A DNA stretch of 64,000 nucleotides from Flavisericum labens (lineage in GTDB: Bacteria; Bacteroidota; Bacteroidia; Flavobacteriales; Flavobacteriaceae): positions 62,001-126,000 of the forward strand of contig NZ_JBJJBQ010000008.1 of NCBI RefSeq assembly GCF_045446075.1, in the 5' to 3' direction. Made by a program: the position numbers and the translations under genes. Position 1 is the stretch's first letter; each line of letters opens with the position of its first letter. The notes under the pieces were generated by a model. It saw nothing but the letters and a program-made list of their open reading frames with translations. It did no database searches and was not told the origin of the DNA. This document shows, one piece after another, positions 26,289 to 34,713 of the stretch.

Positions 26289-27095
26289 ATGAAAGTATTA
26301 GTAATTGGAGCAGGAAATATGGGTTTAACGTACTCTGAGGGCATGGCTAGTTCACCGCTCTTGAGCCAACACAAATTAAAAATATATGACACTGATCCAG
26401 AAAAAATTACAACTTTACAGAAAGACGAACGATTTGATGTTTATGACAATCTTAATGACTGTCTATCAGACGCCGATATTGTTTTTATAGCAGTCAAGCC
26501 ATATCATAGTGATGCTTTATTTGAGGAAATGAAGCCTATGCTTAACAAAGGGCAAATTATAGTTTCTTTAATGGCAGGTGTTACTATAGAAGCCATTCAA
26601 CAAAAATTAAACGCCAAAAAAGTAGTTAGAACCATGCCTAACTTACCGGCTCAAGTTGGCAAGGGCGTAACTTCTTTTACCGAATCTGATGATGTTTCGA
26701 AAGTAGAACTTGTTATAGTACGTAACCTTTTAGATACTACAGGAGCTTCTATACACGTCAGCACCCAGAATTTTATTGATGCCTCGACGGGAATTTCAGG
26801 AAGTGGCCCAGCGTATGTATTCTATTTTATGCAATCTATGTTAGAAGCAGCTAAAAAAATGGGGTTTTCAGAACACGATTCTAAAGTTATGGTGACCAAC
26901 ACGTTTGAGGGCGCCGTTGAACTTTATAAACAATCAGACATAACCCCCGAAACCTGGATAAGCCGTGTAGCTTCAAAAGGAGGCACCACTCAGGCAGCGA
27001 TAGATTCGATGGTAAGTAATAATGTAAATCAGTTCATTCAAGATGGGGCTTTTGCCGCTTTTAATAGAGCTGTTGAACTAGGTAAAACTGAATAA
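26289..27095 (+). CDS. proC: Pyrroline-5-carboxylate reductase
   Basis: ProC (268 aa), the last step of proline synthesis: NAD(P)H reduction of pyrroline-5-carboxylate. The Rossmann motif is VLVIGAGNMG at the N-terminus, AVKPYH follows, and the dimerisation domain signature is SGSGPAYVFYFMQSM with a later SRVASKGGTTQAAI. I start at the ATG at 26289; the 22 extra codons upstream do not resemble the family. One base separates it from proB. Confidence 0.95.
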   Translation: MKVLVIGAGNMGLTYSEGMASSPLLSQHKLKIYDTDPEKITTLQKDERFDVYDNLNDCLSDADIVFIAVKPYHSDALFEEMKPMLNKGQIIVSLMAGVTIEAIQQKLNAKKVVRTMPNLPAQVGKGVTSFTESDDVSKVELVIVRNLLDTTGASIHVSTQNFIDASTGISGSGPAYVFYFMQSMLEAAKKMGFSEHDSKVMVTNTFEGAVELYKQSDITPETWISRVASKGGTTQAAIDSMVSNNVNQFIQDGAFAAFNRAVELGKTE

Positions 27096-27096
27096 A

Positions 27097-27879
27097 ATGG
27101 CAGAAGACAACGATATAAAAAGAATAGTTGTAAAAGTTGGAACAAATGTACTTACTAACAGAGACAACCGGATTTTAGGTCCAGTATTAAGAGAATTAGT
27201 GCGACAAATTGCAGTACTTTACGAACGTGGTATTATGGTCATTTTAGTATCATCAGGTTCAGCTATTGCAGGAAGAGAGGTGCTTGGTACAACCAAAACT
27301 AAAAATAAATCCATTCGCCGCCAGATTTATTCTTCTGTTGGACAACCCAGACTGATGCGTTATTATTATAATATTTTTGCCGACTATGGCATGCATTGCG
27401 CTCAAGTATTAGCCACTAAACGTGATTTTGATCCTGGTTTACATCGTAAAAATATGATTAATTGCTATGAAGGCTTGCTATCGGAAGGTGTTATCCCTAT
27501 TGCCAATGAAGATGATGCGGTTTCACTCACCATGTCTATGTTCTCTGACAACGATGAGCTGGCCAGTCTGGTTGCCGAGTTGCTTGATGTTGATAGATTG
27601 ATTATATTATCTGATACTGATGGTTTGTACACTGGGCATCCAGATGATAAAGGCTCTAAGAAGCTAAGACAAGTAAAAGTTGACGAAAACGTTGAAAAAT
27701 ACGTAAAAGCCTCCAATAAAAAAGAAGGTGAAGGCCGTGGTGGTATGGCATCAAAAATAAAAATTGCAAAAGGTACCGCAGAAAAGGATATCCCAACCTT
27801 TATCGCCAACGGAAAACGTAAAAATGTAATTGTTGATATTATTGACAATAAAGAAATAGGCACAAAATTTATACACTAA
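27097..27879 (+). CDS. proB: Glutamate 5-kinase, short form
   Basis: ProB (260 aa), which phosphorylates glutamate to gamma-glutamyl phosphate, the first committed step to proline. The amino acid kinase fold is clear: RIVVKVGTNVLTN at the N-terminus, VSSGSAIAGREVLG, SDNDELASLVAELL, ILSDTDGLY and GRGGMASKIKIA. It lacks the C-terminal PUA domain of E. coli ProB (367 aa), so it is kinase domain only, a form found in several lineages. It lies between proC and proA, 12 bp before the latter, in the order of the pathway's enzyme complex. Confidence 0.95.
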   Translation: MAEDNDIKRIVVKVGTNVLTNRDNRILGPVLRELVRQIAVLYERGIMVILVSSGSAIAGREVLGTTKTKNKSIRRQIYSSVGQPRLMRYYYNIFADYGMHCAQVLATKRDFDPGLHRKNMINCYEGLLSEGVIPIANEDDAVSLTMSMFSDNDELASLVAELLDVDRLIILSDTDGLYTGHPDDKGSKKLRQVKVDENVEKYVKASNKKEGEGRGGMASKIKIAKGTAEKDIPTFIANGKRKNVIVDIIDNKEIGTKFIH

Positions 27880-27891
27880 AAACATAAAAAC

Positions 27892-29091
27892 ATGAAACTT
27901 TTAAGTTCAGATGTAAAAAATAAAGTGCTTCAATCTATGATCAATATCATAGACCGGGAGCGCGACAATATTATAAAAGCTAACCAAAAAGACTTGGACG
28001 CTTTTAACAGAGACGATCAGGCTCTTTATGACCGTTTGGTTGTTAACACAGCAAAAGTTGATGGCATGATTCAAGCCATCAAGGAAGTGAAAGATCAAGA
28101 CGATCCTGTTGGAAAAGAAATCTCGAATGTAATTCTTGACAGCGGATTAAAAATAACCAATAAAACAGCGCCGTTCGGAACGATTTTAATCATTTATGAA
28201 TCGCGACCCGACGTTACGATTGAAGCAGCCGTTTTAGCTTTTAAAGCCAACAATAAAATTTTACTAAAAGGCGGAAAAGAAGCCATAAATAGTAATTTAA
28301 TTTTAGAGGAGTGCTGGCATGAAGCCCTTGAAGAAAACGGACTTTCTAAAGATTGGATAAGGCTCTTGCACCTTCAGCGCGATGAAACCCAAGAATTCTT
28401 AAGAAACCCTACGGAGCCTTTAGATTTAATTGTACCACGTGGAGGCGAGCGACTTATTAAATTTGTAAAAGACCACGCCAGTTGTGCCGTATTGATAAGT
28501 GGCCGTGGAAACAACTTTTTATATGTATCTGAAGATGCCGATTGGAAAAAAACCATCAAGGTTATTGTTAATGCCAAAACCCATAAAATTTCTGGTTGTA
28601 ATGCTTTGGATAAAGTTTTAGTCAATAAAAACATTCCTAATTACGAAGCCAAACTAAAAGAGCTTCAAAAAGTGTTGCAAAGTGTTAACGTAAACATCCT
28701 TGTTGACGAGAATATTGGTAAAACACTTCAAGATGAAAATAAAATACCAAATGAAGACACTTGGTACGAGGAGTTTTTGGCTTTAAAAATTCTTTTGGCC
28801 GAAGTTAGCTCATTGGATGAGGCTATTGAAAAAATCAACACTTATTCTGGCGGACATTCAGCAGCAATTCTTACAGAAGACAAAGACAAAGCCAATTTGT
28901 TTATGGAGCAGGTAGATAGCGCCGCTGTTTACCACAATGCCTCTACCCGATTTACTGACGGCGGACAAATGGGCGTTGGTGCCGAATTGGCCATTAGTAC
29001 AGATAAGCTGCACCACCGAGGCCCTCTGGGATTAAAACAGTTAGTCACCAACAAATACTATGTTTTTGGTGATGGACATGTTAGAGTCTAA
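27892..29091 (+). CDS. proA: Glutamate-5-semialdehyde dehydrogenase (gamma-glutamyl phosphate reductase)
   Basis: ProA (399 aa), which reduces gamma-glutamyl phosphate to glutamate-5-semialdehyde with NADPH. It has the aldehyde dehydrogenase fold with ESRPDVTIEAAVLAFKANN, LKGGKEA, LIVPRGGERLI, catalytic Cys236 in ISGCNALDKVL, and NASTRFTDGGQMGVGAELAIST, a ProA signature. It ends the proC-proB-proA operon and is followed by a long hairpin at 29111-29152. Confidence 0.95.
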   Translation: MKLLSSDVKNKVLQSMINIIDRERDNIIKANQKDLDAFNRDDQALYDRLVVNTAKVDGMIQAIKEVKDQDDPVGKEISNVILDSGLKITNKTAPFGTILIIYESRPDVTIEAAVLAFKANNKILLKGGKEAINSNLILEECWHEALEENGLSKDWIRLLHLQRDETQEFLRNPTEPLDLIVPRGGERLIKFVKDHASCAVLISGRGNNFLYVSEDADWKKTIKVIVNAKTHKISGCNALDKVLVNKNIPNYEAKLKELQKVLQSVNVNILVDENIGKTLQDENKIPNEDTWYEEFLALKILLAEVSSLDEAIEKINTYSGGHSAAILTEDKDKANLFMEQVDSAAVYHNASTRFTDGGQMGVGAELAISTDKLHHRGPLGLKQLVTNKYYVFGDGHVRV

Positions 29092-29110
29092 AACCATAAA
29101 TCATCTATAA

Positions 29111-29152
29111 AATCGATACAGAACCACCTAAATTTTAGGTGGTTCTTCGATT
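29111..29152. repeat. Long inverted repeat after proA
   Basis: AGAACCACCTAAA pairs with TTTAGGTGGTTCT, and an outer AATCGA pairs with TCGATT across a small bulge, giving about 18 paired bases. No U-run follows on either strand, so it may be a processing or stability hairpin, or a bidirectional terminator of unusual form. Confidence 0.6.
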
Positions 29153-29186
29153 AAACGACATGCTATAATTATTGGTATCATAATCA

Positions 29187-29585
29187 TTACTGTGAATCAG
29201 AAAATAAGCTTACCAAATCCCATTTAAAGGGCTCTACGGATATTAAAATAGCCGTTACAATTACCACTACAGGTAGTGCAATAGTTAAAATTGTTGACGT
29301 TGTTTTATCCTTCTCCTTAATAGATTGGATATACTCCTGATTTAAAGGAAATTTTAAGGTTTTACCATTGATTCTCTTGATACCATAGTAATGGCCATCT
29401 TCAACGGTGACCTTGTAAAATTTATCAATCTTGTTGTTTTTGGCCACAACCTTAACCTTAGATTGATTTTGAACAGCTCTATCTAATGTAACATTTGTCG
29501 ATTTGTACACTGTGCAGCTTTGCAAAATCACAAACAATGCAAATAGCTCAGCGATTAACTTAATTTGTTTTTTTAGTGTTTTCAT
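29187..29585 (-). CDS. Hypothetical lipoprotein with C-terminal membrane helix
   Basis: A 132-residue protein from the ATG at 29585 (138 if it starts at the TTG at 29603). The signal sequence ends LFVILQSC, so the cysteine is probably lipidated. A basic beta-rich segment follows (KVKVVAKNNKIDKFYKVTVEDG), then a hydrophobic helix (STILTIALPVVVIVTAILI) near the C-terminus. I recognise no family. It is the last of four small envelope genes on this strand and starts 14 bp after its neighbour's stop. Confidence 0.6.
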   Translation of the reverse strand: MKTLKKQIKLIAELFALFVILQSCTVYKSTNVTLDRAVQNQSKVKVVAKNNKIDKFYKVTVEDGHYYGIKRINGKTLKFPLNQEYIQSIKEKDKTTSTILTIALPVVVIVTAILISVEPFKWDLVSLFSDSQ

Positions 29586-29599
29586 TATCGTTAGTTTTT

Positions 29600-30115
29600 T
29601 CAATTAAGTCTATTTGAATTCATTGCTTTCATAAAATCATCCCATTTAGAAGGGTCTCCATTTATAATAATGGTCTTTGATTTTTTAGATAAAATTGTAG
29701 CTCCCCCTATTAATGCACCTGCTGGCATACCTAAAATAGCACCTATTGCCGCATTATCTCCTCTTGTAAAACTAATCGAAGTTCCAGGAGGATCTGGTTC
29801 TACTAAAGTTGCGCCAGAAATTGCCCCGACAGTCGCACCAATTAAAACGCCCATGCCAATATTATGGCCTCCAGATCTTTTTGTTTTTATATAACCAATT
29901 TCCTTTACATTAATATTGAAACTACCTGTTGGTCGTTTCAACCGCAGTATTGAATCATTTAAAGAAACTATCCTTCCTTTATTAATTTTTTTGCCCTTAA
30001 TGTTATACACTCTAACAAATAGCTTTTCAGAATCAACTTGGGAATGCGAATAATTACTTAAAAGCAGTATAACAACCAAAAAAAGACTTACTGATATTGA
30101 TTTAAAATTTTCCAT
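29600..30115 (-). CDS. Exported protein with a glycine-rich segment, unknown function
   Basis: A 171-residue protein with signal peptide (MENFKSISVSLFLVVILLLS...SHSQ), a short beta-rich domain (NKGRIVSLNDSILRLKR), then a glycine-rich hydrophobic segment (NIGMGVLIGATVGAISGATL and later GAILGMPAGALIGGATIL) resembling a glycine zipper. Such segments occur in envelope proteins and some oligomerising peptides; no enzyme motif is visible. It sits in the middle of a run of small envelope genes read from the promoter at 31389-31396. Confidence 0.65.
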   Translation of the reverse strand: MENFKSISVSLFLVVILLLSNYSHSQVDSEKLFVRVYNIKGKKINKGRIVSLNDSILRLKRPTGSFNINVKEIGYIKTKRSGGHNIGMGVLIGATVGAISGATLVEPDPPGTSISFTRGDNAAIGAILGMPAGALIGGATILSKKSKTIIINGDPSKWDDFMKAMNSNRLN

Positions 30116-30150
30116 AATTATATTTAATTTAATTAATAATTCACTTGTTA

Positions 30151-30546
30151 TTACTTTATTTGAAGCGTGTATAATTTTGAAGTTCTACCAGAATCACATA
30201 AATGCACACCATCAATAGGGTCTACATCCAGAAAAATTTTCAAATCATAAATCCCGGTTTGTTTAGGAACACCTTCAAAAATTCTTTTATCAAGACCTAA
30301 ATAAACATTAATCCCCTCAGGCACTGATCCTTCAATTTCAAAATCCCAAACATAAACATCTGTATCAGGAGATTTAGGTATGTACGGAATCAATTCGTCG
30401 TAATAGTTTTTTCCCAAATACCCCAATTTCAATTCCTTATTAGGAAGTTCTGAAGGTTTTAAATCTCTTAAACAGTTATTGGCGGCTTCACAATTAAAAA
30501 GAGTAAAGCTTACTGCCAAAACAACGATATATACCTTGCTTCTCAT
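30151..30546 (-). CDS. Hypothetical lipoprotein with a possible Ig-like domain
   Basis: A 131-residue predicted lipoprotein (signal ending TLFNC). The body reads SVPEGINVYLGLDKRIFEGV followed by PKQTGIYDLKI, the pattern of a putative Ig (He_PIG/cadherin-like) strand pair in which 'GxP...G.Y' closes the fold. Two further cysteines (NNCL and HLCD) could form a disulfide. Function unknown. It lies 48 bp downstream of the beta-barrel lipoprotein gene. Confidence 0.6.
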   Translation of the reverse strand: MRSKVYIVVLAVSFTLFNCEAANNCLRDLKPSELPNKELKLGYLGKNYYDELIPYIPKSPDTDVYVWDFEIEGSVPEGINVYLGLDKRIFEGVPKQTGIYDLKIFLDVDPIDGVHLCDSGRTSKLYTLQIK

Positions 30547-30594
30547 GTATCTATTATCCTACTTGCAAGTTGTTCGTTTCATATTATTATCTTT

Positions 30595-31359
30595 TTACAA
30601 TTGATAGGCAAGTCCAATTTTCGCAGAGCGAATTTCATTTTGCCCCGTTTCATGAATAAAACTAATGGCGTATTTCTTCAACCTCAACCCTATTGTTAAT
30701 CCACTAAAACTAGTATCGCCGTCAAAAATATCTGTTTCTTCAATACCTATTAATCCTCCCACATAAAAGCCAACTGTAATTGCTTTTTCTGAAGACTGTT
30801 TAAAAGCGTATTCTGAATATAAATGATATGTAAACATCGATTTTTGATTTACAACAATTAAATCAGGATCATTTTCTTTTAACAAGTCTGTTATCTTCTT
30901 TTGGTAATCTCCAAACTCATTGTTATATGCCAGTTCCAATCCGATGAAGCGATAATCAATTTTTGGTCTTGTATAGGTATAGTTGGCTCCCGTTTTTGAA
31001 TAAATGTTATAAAAGCTTTTCTTTTCTCCATCACTCACTAAACCATCATAGCCCTCAACAAACTTGTAGCTTCCCATTGATGCTCCTAAACCGTAATAAC
31101 AATTGTAAAATCTGCCCGTAGTATTGCGGTGTATATTCAATGAAGCTATGGTTTTTGTATCATCAAAGGCTCTTGCATCCTGCATATGGCGACCAAAACT
31201 TAGGTTTCCGGAAACATAAGTTTCGCTTGTCTTTTTATCAACATAATGCTGTTTTTCGGTGTAAGACTTTAAAGCCCCGTATGAGGCCGTTGTATAGACT
31301 CTTTCAGTGCCACATGACATTAATAATAGTGTTGATATGATTTGAATTATAGTTTTCAT
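30595..31359 (-). CDS. Hypothetical outer-membrane beta-barrel lipoprotein
   Basis: A 254-residue protein with signal ending LLLMSC (predicted lipoprotein) and a body of alternating polar and hydrophobic strands with aromatic ends, for example FYNCYYGLGASMGSYKFVEG, ITVGFYVGGLIG and the final SAKIGLAYQL. This resembles a small 8-12-strand outer-membrane barrel. No known family recognised. It is first in a group of four small envelope genes, with the promoter at 31389-31396 giving a leader of about 23 bases. Confidence 0.65.
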   Translation of the reverse strand: MKTIIQIISTLLLMSCGTERVYTTASYGALKSYTEKQHYVDKKTSETYVSGNLSFGRHMQDARAFDDTKTIASLNIHRNTTGRFYNCYYGLGASMGSYKFVEGYDGLVSDGEKKSFYNIYSKTGANYTYTRPKIDYRFIGLELAYNNEFGDYQKKITDLLKENDPDLIVVNQKSMFTYHLYSEYAFKQSSEKAITVGFYVGGLIGIEETDIFDGDTSFSGLTIGLRLKKYAISFIHETGQNEIRSAKIGLAYQL

Positions 31360-31388
31360 GATTAAAACGGTACTAACTATTAATGATT

Positions 31389-31396
31389 CAAAACTA
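31389..31396 (-). promoter_or_regulatory. Promoter for the envelope gene group, -7 element
   Basis: Reverse strand TAGTTTTG, an exact TAnnTTTG match, 30 bp upstream of the ATG at 31359. It separates these genes from the SDR operon ending at 31473. Confidence 0.55.
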
Positions 31397-31472
31397 TAGT
31401 AGGTATAAGTAATTTATGTCCCAGTTGATATTCGATAGATGATTTAGGACACACTTTTAATATGACCTTAAC

Positions 31473-32243
31473 TTAGGCAACATTGCTTGTAAGCCTGTTC
31501 TTTATTTTCGAAGGAATTATAGAATCAAGAAACATAAATATTTTATTTAGAAACCCTGGAACAATAAGTTCTTTGTGCTTTAAAAACTGATCTAATGTTT
31601 CGTTTGCAGCGTCTTCTGGGTTTAATATTGACTTGCGTGGAATCCAACCCAATTTTCTGTTCTGCAGGCATAGGCCCGTTGTAGTATTCATACCTCCTGG
31701 ACATACAATAGACACCCAAACACCATACTTTTTAAGCTCCTTCCCTAAACTTTTTGAAAACGAAAGTAAATAGGCTTTGGTACCACTATAAACTTGTTTT
31801 TTGGGAAGATGGAAGAAACTGGCCATACTACTCACGTTCAAAATACCTGAAGGTGCATTGGCTTTAAAATCATCTAAAAACAATTTGGTTAAAATGGTTG
31901 GTGTTGTAACATTGACTTGAATCTGCTTCAAAAAATAATCTTCAGATAAATTTTCAAACAATCCTTTACTTAATACCCCTGCATTATTTATTAAATATTT
32001 AACTGAGGCTCTACGCTTTTTTATATCGTCATAAAGTAAATTACAGTTGTCCACGGTACTTAAATCCAACTCGAAAGCGATAACTTTAATATTAAAATTA
32101 GCTTTAAGAAACTCGCCTAATTCCTGAAGTCCAGAATGAGGTAATGACACAATTATTAGGTTCATACCTAGTTTAGCACACTTTATGGACAAGGACTTAC
32201 CAAACCCCGTACTCGCACCTGTTATTAATGTATATGTTTTCAT
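31473..32243 (-). CDS. Classical short-chain dehydrogenase/reductase
   Basis: A 256-residue classical SDR. Visible are the nucleotide-binding TGASTGFGKSLS at the N-terminus, NNAG near residue 88, the catalytic Ser in NVSSMASF, and the catalytic YSGTK (Tyr and Lys). VCPGGMNTTT follows, as in SDRs acting on hydroxy or keto lipids and small molecules; the substrate is unknown. It is the last gene of a four-gene operon, and its start overlaps the stop of the epimerase-like gene by 4 bp (ATGA). Confidence 0.85.
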   Translation of the reverse strand: MKTYTLITGASTGFGKSLSIKCAKLGMNLIIVSLPHSGLQELGEFLKANFNIKVIAFELDLSTVDNCNLLYDDIKKRRASVKYLINNAGVLSKGLFENLSEDYFLKQIQVNVTTPTILTKLFLDDFKANAPSGILNVSSMASFFHLPKKQVYSGTKAYLLSFSKSLGKELKKYGVWVSIVCPGGMNTTTGLCLQNRKLGWIPRKSILNPEDAANETLDQFLKHKELIVPGFLNKIFMFLDSIIPSKIKNRLTSNVA

Positions 32244-33229
32244 GATGATGATGATTTTAAATGTTTAATTGTTCTTTGAAGTCCAACATCCAAAGGTGTG
32301 GCTTGATACTTCAATTCTGCCATGGCTTTATCGGATGTTGAAACTCGATTTACAAAAAGAAAGTCCAGCACCTTTGGCGTAATTGATGGCACCGCTCTTA
32401 TAAGGGCATAAAGCAAATTTGCTATAGAAAAAAATGCCTTTACACTGCCGTAATGAATCTTTAGTATTTTGATATTGCTATGAGTCAATTTTTTAATGAG
32501 TAAAAACAAGTTTCTATAACTAATATTTTCACCTCCAATAATAAATTTCCCATAGTACCTCTGGCTTTTCATAGCCAAAAGATGAGCATTTACTACATCA
32601 TCAATAAACACATAGTTTGAAATGCTTTCCAATTTGTTTGGAACCACGAGAAAATCCTTTTGCATGAACATCGTAATCAGTTTGTTCACTCCTGTTGAAA
32701 AAGTACTCAACCCCGGCCCATAAACCTTTGACACATTTAAGACAACACATGAAAGTCCTCCTTTCACATACTTTTTAACGACATCCTCTGCCATGCTTTT
32801 GGTCAGTTCATAGTCATTAGCAAATGACGCAATCCTAGGTTGTGTTTCCGTTATGGGAACTTCTTTGTAGGATGGCCCAAAAACCGATAGTGTACTGGTA
32901 TATATCACTTTTTTGACTTTGTGCATTTGTGACGCCTTTAAAACATTTTCTGTACCCAGTACATTTGTACAGTAAAAATTATCGACGCTCTTGCATTTTA
33001 AATTGGTAAAAGCGGCGGTATGGAATACATAATTGCAACCTTTCACTGCTTTTTCCACAGAATTAAAATCGCATATATCGCCTTTTACCATGGCAATATT
33101 TTTATGCTTCGGAATTTTTTCTGAATTCAGATCCCTTACCAGCGCGACAACTTTAAAATTTTCGCCCGCCAGCCTTAGTGCTAATTCGTGGCCAACATAA
33201 CCTGTTGCTCCTGTTACAAATACTTTCAT
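32240..33229 (-). CDS. NAD-dependent epimerase/dehydratase (extended SDR)
   Basis: A 329-residue extended SDR with MKVFVTGATGYVGHELALRL, the catalytic YELTKSMAE (YxxxK), STLSVFGPS (catalytic Ser/Thr region) and a C-terminal substrate domain. It resembles the 3-beta-hydroxysteroid/dihydroflavonol reductase-like and hopanoid-associated epimerase branches more than sugar epimerases, but this cannot be settled by eye. It overlaps its neighbours by 4 bp on each side, so it is translationally coupled within the operon. Confidence 0.8.
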   Translation of the reverse strand: MKVFVTGATGYVGHELALRLAGENFKVVALVRDLNSEKIPKHKNIAMVKGDICDFNSVEKAVKGCNYVFHTAAFTNLKCKSVDNFYCTNVLGTENVLKASQMHKVKKVIYTSTLSVFGPSYKEVPITETQPRIASFANDYELTKSMAEDVVKKYVKGGLSCVVLNVSKVYGPGLSTFSTGVNKLITMFMQKDFLVVPNKLESISNYVFIDDVVNAHLLAMKSQRYYGKFIIGGENISYRNLFLLIKKLTHSNIKILKIHYGSVKAFFSIANLLYALIRAVPSITPKVLDFLFVNRVSTSDKAMAELKYQATPLDVGLQRTIKHLKSSSS

Positions 33230-33903
33230 GATATGGTTTTGTTTTTTAAGGTTAAATAATAAAACACTGAAATTTCATAAACGGCCGAAAGCGCAAGGTG
33301 AATTAAGAATGCGCACCAAACATTGTTTGTGAAATAAGTAAATAGGCAGAGAATAATTCCGAACGGAATAGCTCCTAAAATTTCTTTTTTGGAATCGAAA
33401 ATATGAATGAGAACATATAAAGCCGTACTGTAAAATATAGCCAGAAATAGATTGGTAAACTCAAGAAACTCAAATAGAATAACCCCTCTGAAAAAATATT
33501 CGTAACACAATAAGAACACAAACCTTATGATAAAATAAGTCCATGCATTTGAAAAACTATAAAATTTAACTTGGGCTTCCTGAAGATCTTCCTGTTTTTT
33601 AACACCAAAATAAGATGCCGTAGCAGAAAGAAATACCACCACGAAGAACAACAATAAAATATGCAGTCTTGGAATTTCAATCGAACTAATTAGATAATTT
33701 AATTCTGGTGTCTGGATGAATGCAAGAATGCCAAAAAGGACAATGCCCAGTAAATGTTTTAAATTTAGCATGCGCAAACCATTGGCCGAAAGCAATGCTG
33801 TGTATAAATTGCTAATTCCTATTTTTTTGTAAACTGAACTAGCAATAAAATACAAGGTGAAACAAGCACCAATAAACGTCCATATGTATGCTGAGTTACT
33901 CAT
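33226..33903 (-). CDS. CPBP-type intramembrane protease homolog
   Basis: A 225-residue protein with about six to seven membrane helices. Three CPBP (Abi/Rce1) motif regions can be placed: CYEYFFRGVIL for motif 1 (the usual EExxxR has Tyr in place of the first Glu), ALYVLIHIF for motif 2 (His), and WCAFLIHLALSA for motif 3 (His). The changed glutamate may mean altered or lost proteolysis; similar YExxFRG forms are known in the family. It overlaps the epimerase gene by 4 bp and follows the DUF6134-like gene by 2 bp. Confidence 0.7.
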   Translation of the reverse strand: MSNSAYIWTFIGACFTLYFIASSVYKKIGISNLYTALLSANGLRMLNLKHLLGIVLFGILAFIQTPELNYLISSIEIPRLHILLLFFVVVFLSATASYFGVKKQEDLQEAQVKFYSFSNAWTYFIIRFVFLLCYEYFFRGVILFEFLEFTNLFLAIFYSTALYVLIHIFDSKKEILGAIPFGIILCLFTYFTNNVWCAFLIHLALSAVYEISVFYYLTLKNKTIS

Positions 33904-33905
33904 GA

Positions 33906-34592
33906 TTATGCAGGAATTAAGATGACATTAAAAAGTTTACTTACCGCTTCCACTTTAATACATTTTCCGTTTTTGTAATGGAAAACATTGTGCTTGCCAT
34001 ATTCAAAATCAACCTTATACGTTCCATCTCCCAAAGGCTTCACCGCCACCATTTTCTTTAAATTATCACAAAAAACGGTTTCAACTCCTATAGGCTCATT
34101 GAAATAAAGTGTAATGAGGTTTCGTTTAATCAAACTAGTGTTTGAGGCCCCAGATAGACCAGTGATATTGAGATTATACCGCCCATCTTTAAATACAATT
34201 TTATGGTTCACTTTTGTTTTATTATTGAGCGTTCGAAAAACTGATGAATAAACCAATACACCATTTTTAAAGATTGATTTTTCTTGCCCGATAACATTAA
34301 ACTTGAATAAGAATTTGGCCTGAATATGGCTTTTTAAATGGTAAATTGTAGAATCTCCAATACCATTTTTATTTATGTTTATGGTTCCTATAACCTTGTT
34401 GTTCTTAACAACGTGGTACGTAAGCGCTTTGCTCCTATCTGTATCATTAAAAGCGAGAGAACTTAAAATGGCTACCAAAAAGAAAACCGATTTTAACCTT
34501 AAGGCTATCTTTTTAAGATTCCCCCTGATTTTATTCGGGTTATTATTTTTTCTAAATCTTTTAAGAAGGTAAAAAATGAGTGCTGGTATCAT
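33906..34592 (-). CDS. Exported protein, DUF6134-like
   Basis: A 228-residue protein: a basic N-terminus (KRFRKNNNPNKIRGNLKK), one hydrophobic signal or anchor (SVFFLVAILSSLAF), then a beta-rich extracytoplasmic domain (LTYHVVKNNKVIGTININ...) and a C-terminal half with KVDFEYGKHNVFHYKNGKCIK. The pattern of a reporter-like 'Y-x-V-x-x-x-G' start followed by antiparallel strands resembles DUF6134, but I am not certain. First gene of the operon; the gap upstream to the AraC-type gene holds several repeats. Function unknown. Confidence 0.6.
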   Translation of the reverse strand: MIPALIFYLLKRFRKNNNPNKIRGNLKKIALRLKSVFFLVAILSSLAFNDTDRSKALTYHVVKNNKVIGTININKNGIGDSTIYHLKSHIQAKFLFKFNVIGQEKSIFKNGVLVYSSVFRTLNNKTKVNHKIVFKDGRYNLNITGLSGASNTSLIKRNLITLYFNEPIGVETVFCDNLKKMVAVKPLGDGTYKVDFEYGKHNVFHYKNGKCIKVEAVSKLFNVILIPA

Positions 34593-34593
34593 G

Positions 34594-34704
34594 ACTAATA
34601 GTTTTGATTATTTTAACTAATCGTAAAATTATTAGTAACAAGACGTATTAATATCCGAGAAGGTCTATTGTGTATTAATTAGGATGTCCAACGATAATCT
34701 CGGA
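34594..34704. promoter_or_regulatory. Repeat-rich control region of the SDR/CPBP operon
   Basis: ACTAAT boxes occur at 34594-34599 and 34616-34621, and the reverse complement ATTAGT at 34631-34636, the last two forming an inverted repeat with a 9-base spacer. A second pair, TCCGAGA (34654-34660) and TCTCGGA (34698-34704), lies 37 bases apart. Both sit between the regulator stop and the first operon gene, where an activator site is expected. Confidence 0.5.
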
Positions 34705-34713
34705 CTATATTCG

